DNA from: Agrocybe praecox
Taxonomy: Eukaryota > Basidiomycota > Agaricomycetes > Agaricales > Agrocybaceae
Length of the DNA: 64,000 nt
Reading direction: 5' to 3'
Assembly (NCBI GenBank): GCA_964017145.1
Contig: OZ024848.1
Span: forward strand, 1,128,501 to 1,192,500
Under the pieces are notes generated by a model that saw only the letters and a program-made list of their open reading frames with translations, had not been told where the DNA came from and did no database searches. Position numbers and translations under genes: made by a program. This document shows, one piece after another, positions 12,203-24,300 of this stretch; position 1 is the stretch's first letter, and every line of letters starts with the position of its first letter.

Positions 12203-13633
12203 ATGCCCGTCTCAGATACCCCAACTCGCCGTGCATCTCAGCGAGCAACGCAGCAGAGTCCTTACCAAGCTCCCACAAGAGCACCACAGCGATGCAAGCA
12301 GTGCCCAAATAAACCTCTTCGTAGTCAATGTCCTCATACACAAGCGGGGAGGAATTATTTACAACTTCAATCGCAGGTCCGTAGGTTTAAATCTTCAGTC
12401 CCCCACGACGGATTTTTATTACTAAACCTTCACATTCTGACAGGGGATGAAAGCTGTAACCAGCAGCAAGCCAAGCTCACGACAATGCAGAATATGTGAT
12501 GGACGACCTCTGAGGTCCCAATGCCAGCATACAAAACTTGGGCGCACATATCTGCGCGAAAAAGAGATAGCTGAAGTATATTTTCCTGCCCTTTTGGTAC
12601 GAATTAATCTATTCATGATTTATTTTATATAGACAGTCACCGCCGAGATGTACCGAACGCCCGCGGCACAGGAAGAAATTGAAGACGAACAATACTACTA
12701 CCCACCTTCATCTCCCACGGTTTCTTGTCGCTTGAATGCGAGTCACCCCTACATTCCTAGACGCATCGATTACCACACTGGTTCTTTTAATATGTCATCC
12801 CCACGCTCTTCACAACCACCAGTTACTCCCCAACGCGACCAGTTGGCTGGCGGTCCGTTGTCTTTCCCGGCGCTTAGGCTCTCTCTGGATCCAGACCTCT
12901 GTTTCCCACAGTCTGATACCAACGACGGATATGTAGGCTTTGTCTCCTCTCCCAATCGCAATGAAACGACCCCACAAATCAATGTACCCACCTCACATGC
13001 TCTGAGTACTGCTCCAAGTACTCCTTCCCCACAGCTCCTACTCACTGCCACTGACAGTACCACTCCAACACAACGTAAACCTGCTGCGCCACGTGCTACG
13101 AAGAAAAATCCATACCATGGACTTGTCGAAAGGTGTTTTCGCAGGACCGATACCCATAGTAAGTTACCTATTTTCTTAGGTAACCATTTTCATGCTCAAG
13201 AATTTTTTAAGCTGTTGTTCGTCACCACAAGGCTCCAAGCCCTGTTTCAGGGGCTGCTAATTCCAGCAAGCGCTTCCTCGAGTCCATGAATCGCCTTTTC
13301 GAGCGGGCCGATGATCTCTCAACCGCTACAGGCTGCTGGCTTTTTGTCGCCGGTCAGCATCCCAATGCGAACGGCCAAACATTACACTATACGTCCGAGC
13401 GACTCCTTAGAGACGAACCGGGTCGTATGACCGACTTGGCAAATCAGATCAATGATCTGATGTGCGACCTTGTGGGCTCCAGGCGCTCAGATGCAGTAGC
13501 TCTTAACAACAAACTTAGAGAGTCGGAGAAGAACAATCAGGCGCTACTGGAGAAGAATCATGCGCTAGAGGGACAGGTCGGCTCGCTTCAAGACAGAATA
13601 GGAGAATTAGAGAAGAGACTAGGTTTACATTAG
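12203..13633 (+). CDS. four-exon gene: paired Cys/His motifs plus C-terminal coiled coil, 417 residues
   Basis: Start ATG 12203 follows a py-rich leader. Exons 12203-12376, 12444-12575, 12633-13158 and 13212-13633 join in frame across introns of 67, 56 and 53 bases, and give 417 residues without a stop. The N-terminal part has two related segments, each with C-x2-C, then PLRSQC, x1-2, H and GR.YL (one in exon 1, one in exon 2). They look like a duplicated small zinc-binding motif. The middle is rich in Ser, Thr and Pro. The last 70 residues form a heptad-like coiled coil (NNKLRESEKNNQALLEKNHA region). A nuclear protein that dimerises is plausible, but this is inference. No named family recognised. 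One of the few intact genes in the window. Confidence 0.65.
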
Positions 13634-13639
13634 TTAAAT

Positions 13640-13925
13640 TGTACTGTACATTTACATTATCTACTGTGATTCTTCTTCCCTATTTATCGTTCTATTTTTC
13701 AATTTTCTCTCTTACGCTGCTGTTTACTGTGTTCCTTTTCTCTGATTTATGATTGTTACTTATTTCTCTCACAGTTTTTTTAAATGAATATATATCTATT
13801 TATTAAACTACGTGTGACATATAATGTGTTATTAATAGTGGGACATAAAAATAGGCTACCTTAAAAATAGGCGCCCGTGAGCCGCATTCTTCATGTTATC
13901 TATGGCGTGCTCGTGTCTGGCCTAC
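13640..13925. other. AT-rich 3' flank
   Basis: Downstream of the previous gene. Nothing beyond AT-rich sequence and two copies of an AAAAATAGGC motif near 13850-13870. Confidence 0.4.
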
Positions 13926-13929
13926 AGGT

Positions 13930-14500
13930 GATACGGGGGGTCGTGGTACAGGGTAGAGATCATCGTCGTTTGTGGGGATAGGTGGAGGGTGGAGGATGGA
14001 GGGTGATGGGGTGCCGTTGCTTGGATGTCGTGTTCGCGGTGGTGGTGGTGGTGATTCTCGTGCTCATCTGGCTCCAGAGGTGATCCATGGGCACTAGTTC
14101 TACGATCGTTATGGCGCATAGGTGGGGGTAATGGGGAATGGCATGGTCGCAGTGTTCGTGGTCGTGGTCGTTAGAGGGGGTAGGTAAGGGGTGACGAGGT
14201 GGTTGTTGTGGTCGTGGTCGTGGTCGTTAGAGGGGATAGGTGCGGGGTGATGAGGTGCTTGGAGGTCGTAGTCGCCGTGTTCGCCGTGGTCGTCGTCTTA
14301 ATTAGTGGGGTTGGGTGGAGGTGACGGGGTGCGGGTGCTTGGATGTCGTGGTGGTCGTGTTCGCGGTGGTCGTGGTCGTGTCGTTGTCCTAGTTAGTGGG
14401 GATGGGTGGAGGGTGACCGGTGCTGAGGTGCGGGTGCTTGATTGTTGTTGGTCGTCCTCGTCGTCCTCGTTAGTGGGGATAGGTGGGAGCAATACTGAGG
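13930..14500. repeat. G-rich minisatellite of about 110-130 base units
   Basis: About five degenerate units of the type GTTAGTGGGGATAGGTGG followed by GGTGCTTGGATGTCGTGG and a GTCGTGGTCGT run. It gives long frames on both strands (for example 14298-14564 on minus), which are best read as repeat artefacts. Confidence 0.7.
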
Positions 14501-14525
14501 TGCATAGATGAAAGGAGATGGTATT

Positions 14526-14575
14526 GCTCGCGCGGCGGTGGGAAATGATCTTTCCCACTGCCACGCGAGCAACAT
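14526..14575. repeat. long perfect hairpin
   Basis: The arms TTGCTCGCG and CGCGAGCAA enclose a second, nearly perfect pair (CGGTGGGAAA against TTTCCCACTG) with a very short loop. It sits directly after the G-rich minisatellite, like the hairpins at the ends of the elements at 22290, 24767 and 39780. Confidence 0.75.
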
Positions 14576-14638
14576 TGAGGACCCCGAGTCATCCAGAAGA
14601 AGCTGAGTGCTTGTTTCTGGAAGCCCAGGGACATGGAG

Positions 14639-15443
14639 CACTTAGTACTGACAGAATTCTATATGAGTTTCCCTTAGTTACCCATTTAAGGTGATGCATC
14701 CATAGCGAAAATGGCCCAACTGCCTAATATCATGTATCAGGGTGACCGACAGTTACTAGAAGGGTGTAGTCATGTGCAAAGCATGTGATATGCATGTGAT
14801 GTGCATGTGATCTGGCACACAGCCACCAAAACTATTTTTGTTAAAGTGTTCTAAAAATAAATCTGGACTAAAAATAGATTGATCTAGTCTACTAAATATG
14901 TAAATAGATCTAAAAATAGACATATTCTAAAAATAAATATATTCTTCTTTGGCAAGTGTGAATCGTGTTCTAAAAATAGAACAAAGTTAAAAATAGGACT
15001 GTTCTAAAAATAGATTTATCTTATCCTGTCTTATCTCAGTCCTATCTGTCATGCATGAAAGGCCTTTATCTCAAAATCTCAAAGTCCAAAGTCTTCTTGC
15101 CTTATTGGGTTGTTTGGATGTGATGTCACTCAAAGGCTTTGTTTGTTTTATATCCTGCATGCCCCTGCCTGCTGACATTATTATTTATTATTTGTTTGCA
15201 TTTGAGGCCATATAAACATATCAGTGGAGCCCAAACATGTAAATAGAGGCAAGCAAAAAGTCATGTGTTTGTAATTTGATGCCATCAACAGCAGACACAT
15301 GATTATAGTCACAAACGGTCACAATAGGCCAGCCAGACGGCTTGATACATGAAATTAGGAAGTTGGGTAATTTCCGCTGTGGATGCATCACCCTGAATGG
15401 GCAACTAAGGGAACTTGATGTAGAAATTTGTCCGCACTGGCTG
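14639..15443. mobile_element. family A inverted-repeat element, 805 bp
   Basis: Ends CACTTAGTACTGACAG and, from the right, CAGCCAGTGCGGACAAAT, continuing into CCCTTAGTTRCCCATT and GATGCATCC. The 7-base duplication CATGGAG occupies 14632-14638 and 15444-15450. TTCTAAAAATAGA-type repeats lie at 14845-15015. Non-coding. The flanks contain an approximately 50-base imperfect direct repeat (14577-14630 and 15462-15515). Confidence 0.9.
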
Positions 15444-15690
15444 CATGGAGAGGGAGCCATAAGACCCGAACCATCCAAAAGAAGCTGGGTGCTTGTTTTT
15501 GGAGACCGGGCCAATGGATTTGTACCTCCTCAACATAGTGAAGGGGTGACTTTTTCTGGGTCTTCTAAGGCTGACGATGACAGAGAACTCCGTCTGCATC
15601 GCCAGCTTGAGAGTAAAGCGGAGAAGAAGCAGGCCATGGCACCAGAAGGGGAAGCAAGGGGAAGAACGATAAAATGAGGCGATCGCTTAC

Positions 15691-16683
15691 CATTGGAGCA
15701 GATCACAAGGCGATCTAGGACAGATTCAAGTATATCAATTGGCCTAGGAATGCCCAGCGTGCATCGCACTGAACGATGTCGAGATATTCGTGCCCATTGC
15801 GAGGCCATGTCAGCGGAATGATGGTAGCATGAGGAACAAATGGTCCCACATCAAATTCCCATTTCAGACATTTGAAACGGAGTTTGAAACTCGGACCGGA
15901 TACCGTTACTTCATACATACAGAACAAATATAGCTCGATAGAGAAGTAGATATGGCACTAAAATTATTGGAAAATCAACAGTAATAGATGTATGCCTCTG
16001 GTCACTCGCGGAATCGGGCAGGCACGGGAATACCGTCCTTGGTTGGATGTTGGTGTGCGTTGCAAATATACGTCACAAGTCCCAGACAATCCTCCTCCTC
16101 CAATTTGCTGCACGAAGAATTATTGTCTCCTCCGCGAGAGTTGGAAACGACTCGGTGCGTAGCAATGGTATCCACGATGTGTAGGAGGTCGGTTCGTATC
16201 GAAAAAATGAGGCCCTGTTAGTAATGTGGCAAAGATGTTCATCGTCCTCCAATTTCCAAAGGTTGTCCCTTCGGTAACTAGAACGACCAAGCCAGCGCTC
16301 GCCGATTGCCATGGGACACGCGCCATGTGATACAGATTTCTTGTACACAGAATTTAGCGTCAGGGGGATTCATAAGAGTAGATACTACATACCTTGTCAT
16401 AAAATATTATTAGCGAGAGCGCAGAACCGCGTTCACAGTTCGGATGGGCACAGTCAGGGTTACCACAGATTATGGAGCGATCTTCACTGGGAGGTGGAAG
16501 AGGGAATGGTCTATATTTTACCTTGGGCATGGGTGTGTCCGTGGCACGTTTGTGCTTGCGAGGCGGGGCAGCTGAGGCTTGAGTTTGCGGGGTCGGCGGC
16601 TTCAAATTGAGCAGTCGTGGCGAGCGACATGGAAGAGCGCGCTCCATTTTGCGAAGGGAGCGGCGAGGGGTGAAACGACCCAT
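15691..16683 (-). pseudogene. uncharacterised basidiomycete gene with frameshifts
   Basis: Three exons on minus: 16683-16393 (starts MGRFTPRRSLRKMERALPC and has CGNPDCAHPNCERG), 16339-16006 and 15957-15691. The second exon has ERWLGRSSYRRDNLWKLEDD and YTSWIPL..., then AANWRRR; the third has SGPSFKLRFKCLKWEFDV. I recognise this series of motifs from a repeated family of mushroom hypothetical proteins. No biochemical role is known. The frame shifts by one base after the AANWRRR block (near 16075) and again at about 15748, so no continuous protein is made. The Cys-x4-Cys-x3-Cys-type segment in exon 1 could bind zinc. Confidence 0.55.
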
Positions 16684-16739
16684 GATAACGGGTGTATACC
16701 CTTCATATAGCCATGTTTTTATACGATAATTTGCTCAGA

Positions 16740-17920
16740 CATCTTAACAATGTACCTAATGATGATTTAGTTTCGCACGCATCATCACACGAGCGACTAT
16801 ATGCGGACTCCCAATGACTGTTTGGGGATACTTGAATCGGACGTTTTGTTTAAGTCTCCCAATGAATCGTTCCCATAGCTATTGGTTAACCACTCTGAAC
16901 TGTACCTAGACTTGTATATTTGTATTCTGTATGATTATGTGTACTGTACATAAATAATTTTGACTGGAGTAGTAATTTATTTATATTAGATGCACCATGA
17001 GTCATAAACGAAGTTTCGAGGCATATCACTCTTCAATTTTTTTCCTCTCATGTTATTAACTCACATTTGGGTGAGTCTATGAGTCCTTGAAAGCATGCAT
17101 TAACATGTAAAAGTTATAAACTGAGCGCAACAAAAAGGATTTAACTAGCAGCAGACAGTGTACCGTGACATAAATAGAACGCGTGTGGGAACACTGCAAG
17201 CTACGGTCTTTGAACAAGATTTGGTGTCCTTCACATACTTCATCACATTTCTGATAATTTCCCGGGTGTATTACATATAATATTTCACAGGGATCCATCT
17301 AGTGGTGCAGTTTGTGCGCCTGCCTATAAGGACACACAGCGTCGGAAGTCAAGTAAGTTAACTTTGTCGAAAGTTAATTAAGTACCCAGTGGATAACTTA
17401 ATGATACACTGACAATTTCTACGGTATAGACATTATTTTACAAGGTCAAATATAACATGTCAAGTTGATACCATTGGAAATACAGTTTGCGCCGCTGCTC
17501 ATACAGACTTGAAAGTGAGAACTTGACTGAGAGTCATCGAGAATAGCTCAACGACGCCTCGACGAAAATAAGGTATTTAAAGTGATCTATAAGCTACTTT
17601 AATCACTAAAAATAAGGTTTTAAAACATACTTCGTTGTATTGGAATATTACAACGTGAAAGGACGATTCAATGAAGAAAATATGCCTGCCGGGTAGCGGT
17701 GTTTAAGTTCTACTTATGAGACTTACATCCTTATTTACTGCATGATTACCTCCAAGATAAGTGTCATAGATTCAGCGGTAGTCGACTGTCATAGTCTGAG
17801 CTATATCGAGCAGGCAATAGCCCTCATAATGACTATTTATCAGCCTTGGTACGGTCGGGAAAGCCTGACATCAAAAAGATAGAGGACCAGTTACCTTGTT
17901 AAAAGCAACAGGCAAGTTAC
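16740..17920. other. 1.2 kb without a recognisable gene
   Basis: AT-rich, no supported frame and no repeat shared with other parts of the window. Confidence 0.4.
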
Positions 17921-18039
17921 TTTGGCTAACTTAGCCTTCGACACGTGTGCACATGGATATTTGTAGAATAGTGAAAGAATAGGTGGCGACATGTTCTGAT
18001 AGAGTTCAGTAGAATACATGTTTGCAGCACAAGTTCGAG

Positions 18040-18330
18040 ATTCTCATTCATTAATAGTACAAATATCGCACATGACCTTACAATTATCGTACTCGACCGG
18101 ACAAATATCATACTCGGTCGTAAAAATATCGCACATGACCTTACAATTATCGTACTCGATTGGACAAATATTGTACTCGGTCGTAAAAATATTGTACTTG
18201 ATCGGACAAGTATTGTACTTGATCGTAAAAATATCGTACCTGATCGCACAAACATCGTAACAAATGTCGTACTCGATCGTACAACTATTGTACCCAGCTT
18301 ATACATTATCATATGAGCGTCGTTCTTCAT
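18040..18330. repeat. minisatellite of about 22-base units
   Basis: Roughly 12 copies of a unit like TCGTACTCGATCGGACAAAT, with GCACATGACC variants arranged in a higher-order pattern. The unit length is not a multiple of three in every copy, yet both strands stay open (18018-18260 plus, 17926-18333 minus), so the translated repeats are artefacts. Confidence 0.8.
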
Positions 18331-18417
18331 CATACAGACATCATTTATGCACGCATTTTTTCAGGATATATAATATTGACACCCGTTCTATGTTACTTCT
18401 ATAGTGATACATATATA

Positions 18418-19127
18418 TTAAATTGTTGAACCCGCTGCAATCTCTGCCTCAGAGTCTTCGTGCCCTCTCGTCACATTGGTGCCTATTTCGCTGTGACGAT
18501 CATCATCGCTTCTCCTTGCCGCTAGAATCTCAAGTTTTGCGGACTCCCAAGAACTATCATTATCAGTGGAGAGAATGTAACGAGAAGCAATTGGTAATTT
18601 CATCTTCAAGATGGTAATTCCTTGAACCACGGCAATAACTTGCTGTTGATGGTAGGCCCACAGAATCCGTACTGCAGATTTGCTGCAGGGTAGATGAGCT
18701 TCGAGATTTTCTAGTCTTCGCAGGAGTGATTGCCCGTCCAACTGATGGCACCAGACCTGCGTGAGGAAACTGGTCATGGTGCTCTTGCCTTCGAGTCTAT
18801 ACTTGTTGAAAAGGATATCTAGGTTCTGGGACCAGACATCTAAACCTCCCCAGTAGCCCGTCCATTCCCTGACGTTCTTATGGCATTTTTCCACATGCTC
18901 ATAAAGTGTAATTCGCCCATAAACGATGTCATGAATGCTGGGAACAGGGCGAAGACTTTCAAGTGGTATCTGGCGGCGTTGTGGGGCTTGCTCACTTGAA
19001 CCACTGAGGAGACTCTGAGGGTCGATCTCTATGGCATCCAGGTCAGGGGGGTCCGTTTGAATCGAAACCTCGACGCTTAAATCACGGTGAATAAACCAGC
19101 CATATCCAATACGAACATTGTTTCTCA
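18418..19127 (-). CDS. C-terminal exon of an unknown protein
   Basis: A 710-base minus-strand exon opens right after an acceptor-like AATAG (19128-19132) and has no ATG of its own near the start, so it is probably an internal or last exon. It contains YGWFIHRDLSVEVSIQTD, then VREWTGYWGGLDVWSQNLDI and later LWAYHQQQVIAVVQGI. Its hydrophilic, Asp/Glu/Arg-rich C-terminus ends at 18418. No family recognised and no internal stop. Upstream exons could not be joined, so it may be a remnant. Confidence 0.4.
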
Positions 19128-19534
19128 CTATTTTTTTAGCGCAACAGCGGTAGGTCGATCAGGCGTAGAGGCGTTGGATTTCGCCTGTGACCTCTTCTCC
19201 GCCCGCTCTCTTAGTATGCGATCACGATGACTTCACATCCAGAGAAAAAATATACATTAGCAGGCTAATAATAGGTTATGCGCGCGCTTGCCTACTTCTG
19301 ATAATATTGCTGGTCTTTGTTGAGTTGATCTTTATTTTCTGGCAGCTGCTTGGGCATGACTAGAATATTGTGGGCTCAATCGAATAGACAGGAATTCAAG
19401 ATGGGGTAGGATGAATTGCAAGTAAATATATTTGTTCTATTGGGGGCTTTCCCACGCATAATGGATACGAGTACATATGTCTATAGGACAAGAAATACAT
19501 GTAATACTTCTACACGACGCAGAAAATAAGCTTC

Positions 19535-20307
19535 TCAGTCAGAAATAGGGTACTCCCGCACTTCATAAACAACGCGCTCGACGCTTCCACATTTCACATT
19601 GTTGATAAAACGCTCCATCGCCATTGCCTCAGTTGGGTGCTTTTCGCATCACGATCCTGGTACCCGAGACGTATTTCCAACGACGGTATCCCTGACGCAG
19701 GATATTACATAGATCAGTGAATATATTTCCTCAAAAAAAGGTTGAATAGACCTACGATCCCAGGAACACGCCAGGATTACGTCCAACAAAAACGACATAA
19801 TATTGGTGAGACTTGGGATTGGGTCCCAGTCCTGCATGGTATTCAGCATTCATCTAAGAACAACGTACATCACAGAAATACACACCGTTCATGCCAGGCA
19901 ATCCTCCGATGTCACCCTCAGACAAAACGGTGCGCTCGTGTATTAGCTCAACGCGCTTGGCCTGCCCGTTAGCTACAGCCTTCCGGTAAGCGCTCAGAGC
20001 CTTATCGTATGTATCGTGCTTGACCGCAACAGATCCAGGCACTCCATCGAGTTGGTGGGGAATGGTGTCGCTGAATATTGTTCAAGTTAACGAATGAATG
20101 CAGACGTCCAATAGTGTGACTCACGGATCATCGTAGACGCTGGGACTACGACCACAGAGAACAGCATAAAAACGCGGTGGTTTGGCTGGATATACTGTCA
20201 GCTAATTCAATGTCAATATATTACAAACAAAGGACAAAGGGTGCATTACCTTCGGTCTCACTGTTGGAAGGCGCCGTTACAGCGCCATCAAGCAGTGAGG
20301 CAGACAT
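19535..20307 (-). pseudogene. protein with two RNase H1 N-terminal (viroplasmin-like) domains
   Basis: Five exons fit on minus: 20307-20250, 20194-20125, 20070-19884, 19853-19756 and 19691-19535. Domain 1 (about residues 22-70) has RFYAVLCGRSPSVYDD, then LDGVPGSVAVKHDTYDKAL. Domain 2 begins HQYYVVFVGRNPGVF and has KHPTEAMAMERFINN. This FYAV.xGR.PG.Y ... V.G.PG ... F.T..EA pattern is that of the small RNA/DNA-hybrid binding domain at the N-terminus of eukaryotic RNase H1 (also called Cauli_VI). The domain binds hybrids or dsRNA; no nuclease domain is present here. An in-frame TGA (19651-19649) sits where Arg is expected in domain 2. Everything else is open. Confidence 0.6.
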
Positions 20308-20350
20308 GATTGTTTGAGCGGTATAGCAAGGGATGACTATGCAGGAGGGT

Positions 20351-20380
20351 AATGGAAGGAAGGAAGGAAGGAAGGAAGGG
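20351..20380. repeat. (GGAA)n microsatellite
   Basis: About seven GGAA tetramers. Slippage repeat in the flank of the previous gene. Confidence 0.85.
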
Positions 20381-20929
20381 ATACCGAATTTGAATCGCAG
20401 TGACTATCGACTATGTTCAATCTGGAGGCCCTAAGTGGAAACCTTGACATCATAAGGGGATAATACAAGGATTGGCATCTCACTCTCAATTCGTCACGAG
20501 TGACCATATGATATTCCATATCATTCATCAAAGTCGCTGAAATTACAAGTTGTTCAAAAACACGACGGCATCAGCTTCCGTCTGCTTCCTTTCACTTGTG
20601 GGTCTCCTGATCGAATTTTCCACAAGCTTTTTTACAATGTGCATAACGATGATATCACAAACGGATATATGAATTGAGCGAATATTCAATATATTCATAC
20701 TTCGGAGGAATTGGTATCTGACTCTATCTAGGCGCGTCATTGCACAGAGTGTTCGTTCATCTTAAGAACTTGAGGGAAAGAGACCTCAATCATTGGTGAG
20801 GTAAGAAAGAGTGCCTACATATATGTGGAGGCCCAGCACTGGTCGATAGAATTAATGTTACTAGGACATCATAGCACTTGCATCTGACCTGAGAAAAGTT
20901 TCGAGTAGCCTCAAGTTAGCCGATATCAT

Positions 20930-21165
20930 TTCAAGTCTTGTGGACCGTGCATCGGGCGTACATTGATAAATTTTTGAAATTCACCCCTGTTTACAGGAGA
21001 TTTGAGCGGGGAGTAGTTTTATGTGCAGTGTGTACGAGCTATCTGATGACATTCGAAGTCTCATAGATCGTACATCGGGCGTACATTGATAGATATTTGG
21101 AATTCACCCCCTGTTTACAGGAGATTAGAGTGGGGAGTACCGTGTTTTATGTGTGGTGTGTACAG
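20930..21165. repeat. two tandem copies of a unit of about 120 bases
   Basis: Each copy has GCATCGGGCGTACATTGATA, TTCACCCC and GTTTACAGGAGATT. The first runs about 20936-21050, the second about 21055-21165. It lies 220 bases upstream of the ATG at 21386. Confidence 0.8.
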
Positions 21166-21385
21166 CGTGCAATCATGAGCAGCAGATCTTTCCAATTCAA
21201 TACTACCAGGAACACAGCAACATTTGTTCTGGGGCACATTTTCGGAAAGAAATAGGAAGAGGGGCTGGTTGTGCATACATCCAACAACAACTGTACCACG
21301 TACCACGTTCTCGTGAACTGACACAACTATTTCTCTAAACCGCTCTTGTGTACTGACACGACGATTCCCTGCACCTCTGTACTTC

Positions 21386-24300
21386 ATGGAATCTCCTTTT
21401 CCAACACCGCCTGATCTTGGAGTTACAGTGAAGAGAGAAGCCGCTGAAATAGCGCTAAAGGGTACGCAGATACATCTAGCCAAATCCACCAGGTGTCAGA
21501 GGGTAAAGGCCGTGAATGCCCCTTCCAACACTCGAGTAACGCGTGCTCAGGCAAAAACTGCTGGACTTGGGGCCAGTAGGATAATTTCGAACATTATTTC
21601 ATCGGGGTGACTAAGTTTACTGTTACTGTGATCGTTATTCTTTTCTTCTGAATCCTTCGTTTTACAGTGTACACGATGTTATCAACGTAGATTCTGACGA
21701 CACCGTAATGGATGATGCATCGAATATATCCACCTTTGCGTGCAGCCATGGCAGCTATAATCATATATGAAATCTAGGCAGTTTGCTAACCTAGGTGATA
21801 CATCCTGGTAGCCAGTTTGCTACCTTCCGCTTTCAGACACCTCCCCTCTGAGGGAGAGACACTGCCGGGGGTGCCAGGGCTGCCCACAGCAAAGCGCAGA
21901 TATAATGTAGCAATATATTTTGATATTTTGGCACCCTTTGTGCCATCAAAAGGGGGCGGGACTGGGTGGATCGCAAAACATAAAACCGGATGACGTGTTA
22001 TTTTTAGGTCATTTTCACATTTCGGGCGTCACACTATTTTTAATTATGATATATTCATTTTGTGCACTATATTTACCCTACGTACATATATTTTAGGCCT
22101 AGATTAGATTAGATAGTCCCTACAAGAGACTTGCCAGCGTTTGCTTTGGGTGGAACTTCCAAATTAGGCAGTTACTGCTATTTTGGTACATTCTTTCCAA
22201 AACATATCAAAGAATATCCAAAAATGATTTTATTGTTCAGCATGCACTACTTTACATATAAAATGTATACTAGATACTACATAAAGGGATAAGAGGAGAA
22301 AAAAGGGAGAGAAGAAGCTAAGTGTGAAGACGAGGACACAATGCCCTCGTCTTCGTACCCTTCCTCGCCCCCACCTGCTTGTCCCTCCTCGCTGTCGCAC
22401 TTGGCCTCCCTCATACTTGACTGGTTGTGGTACTCGCCTGTCAACCTTCCCTCCTGTTCGTGCCCTCCTGCTCGCTCTGCGCACTCATGTGTCTCTCCCG
22501 CTCTGTCGAGCGGTGATGAAAAAGACATCGGTGGTGATGGAAGTCGAAATTGAAGTGGTGGTGGTGGTGGTGGTGGTGGTGAAAGTAGTGGTGGTACGGC
22601 CTCATACCCGCCAATGCCATACACCGCCTGAAAGGAAATACACCGACAAGAACGAGAGTCAACGACAAAAACAAGAACTGGTCTCGTTCTCATACGCCGT
22701 ACCCTCGTCCTCGTACACTCTGCACCCTGTCGTCATCGTCGTCATCGTCATTGTATGGTCGCCATCCTCGTTGTATGGTGTCATATCCCACACCGCTATG
22801 GTACCGCCAAGCAGTCGTTGTCGTTGTTGCTGTAATGTGTCCTGTTCCCACGTCTGTCATCGTTGTCGTTGTCGTCGTCGTGTTGCAGGGCATTGGAACG
22901 ATGATGGGGGTGGTCCATTGCACAATGAGAGGGTGAGTCAACAACGAGAACGAGAACGGTCTCGTTCTCGCACGTCGTTCCCTCACGCCCCTGCAGCTGT
23001 ACATTGAGAGCGAGAGTTAGCAACAAGAACAAGGTTAGCCTTGTTCTCGTGCATCGTACCCCCACAGCCCTGCACGCTCTCTGACTGGTCATCTTCGTCT
23101 GTCCATCTGTCCATCCGTCATCTTCTTCGGTTGGTCCGTTGTGGTTATTTTTGTTTTTGTCGGTTAGTCAGTTGTTGTAGTTCGTGTTGGGAGGAAAGAG
23201 ATGCGCTTACACCATACCAGGCACTGCCCACATCCCTGCAGTGAGGGGAGAGGCTAGGTGCAGAGTGCCGGTGTGGTGATGGGCGGTGATAAGGAAGAAA
23301 CGAACGCGTTGGTTCGTTTCTGTCCAAATCAGGCCTTTCCCACACCGGTCCGAGTCATAGCCGGTTCGCGCTCGTGTTATGCTCGACGATGAGAAGGTCA
23401 CTGGCAATAGTAGGATTAAAATACATAGCATAATATGTTAGTATAGTAAATAAATGAGCTTTGATCAAAAAAAAATGAAGGACATACGGATAAATTTGCT
23501 TTTAATGCACACCGGTATGAAAAGTACATGTGCTTGCCTTTCAAATCGGTGTATTTTTTGTCTGTTGATGTAACTTGATGAATAGCATGCTTATAAAATT
23601 TTCTGGTCGCTAAATTTTGTGGTATTTTGATTTATATAGTCTATACATCTTACATAGTACTTAAATTTCAAACGATTGCATAGTATTCATTGAGAATACG
23701 AAGTAATTTCTTCAGCTGTTGAACCGAAATCACCACGCTCGGTATATAAATTAGGATTTTCAATGTTTTCTATGGAAAACATATAGAACTGTTTGGCTTT
23801 TTTGACATAATTTAGCTTCTAAGAACTTTATGATATTTTATATAATTTTACAATTATTTAATAGTGCTATTTGCCTACGCCATCGTCATGCACGACGACG
23901 AACTCGACCTGGTTCAGCCACTGCAGTCATATTTTTATATGATATATTGGTAGTTGCCAAACTATGAGCATGCATCCAGAACGGTACCTACCTGGGCTGG
24001 CAGTTGCCAGACTTATATGTTTCACTGCCTATGTACTTGACTGGTCATGTGCTGTGACTGGTTGTTACTGATTGCATCAAAATACAAAAGTATGACTTTT
24101 TGCTTGCCTCTATTTACACATTCAGGGTCCACTGCCAGAATTTTATGGCCTCAAATACAAACAAATAATAAATTAGTGATGATCAGCCATGAACACACCC
24201 AAATACCAAACAACTTAAGACTTTAGTAATGTCACAACCAAATACCTTAATAAGGCAAGTGAACTTTGGACTTTGAGGTTTTAGCATAAAGGCCCATCAA

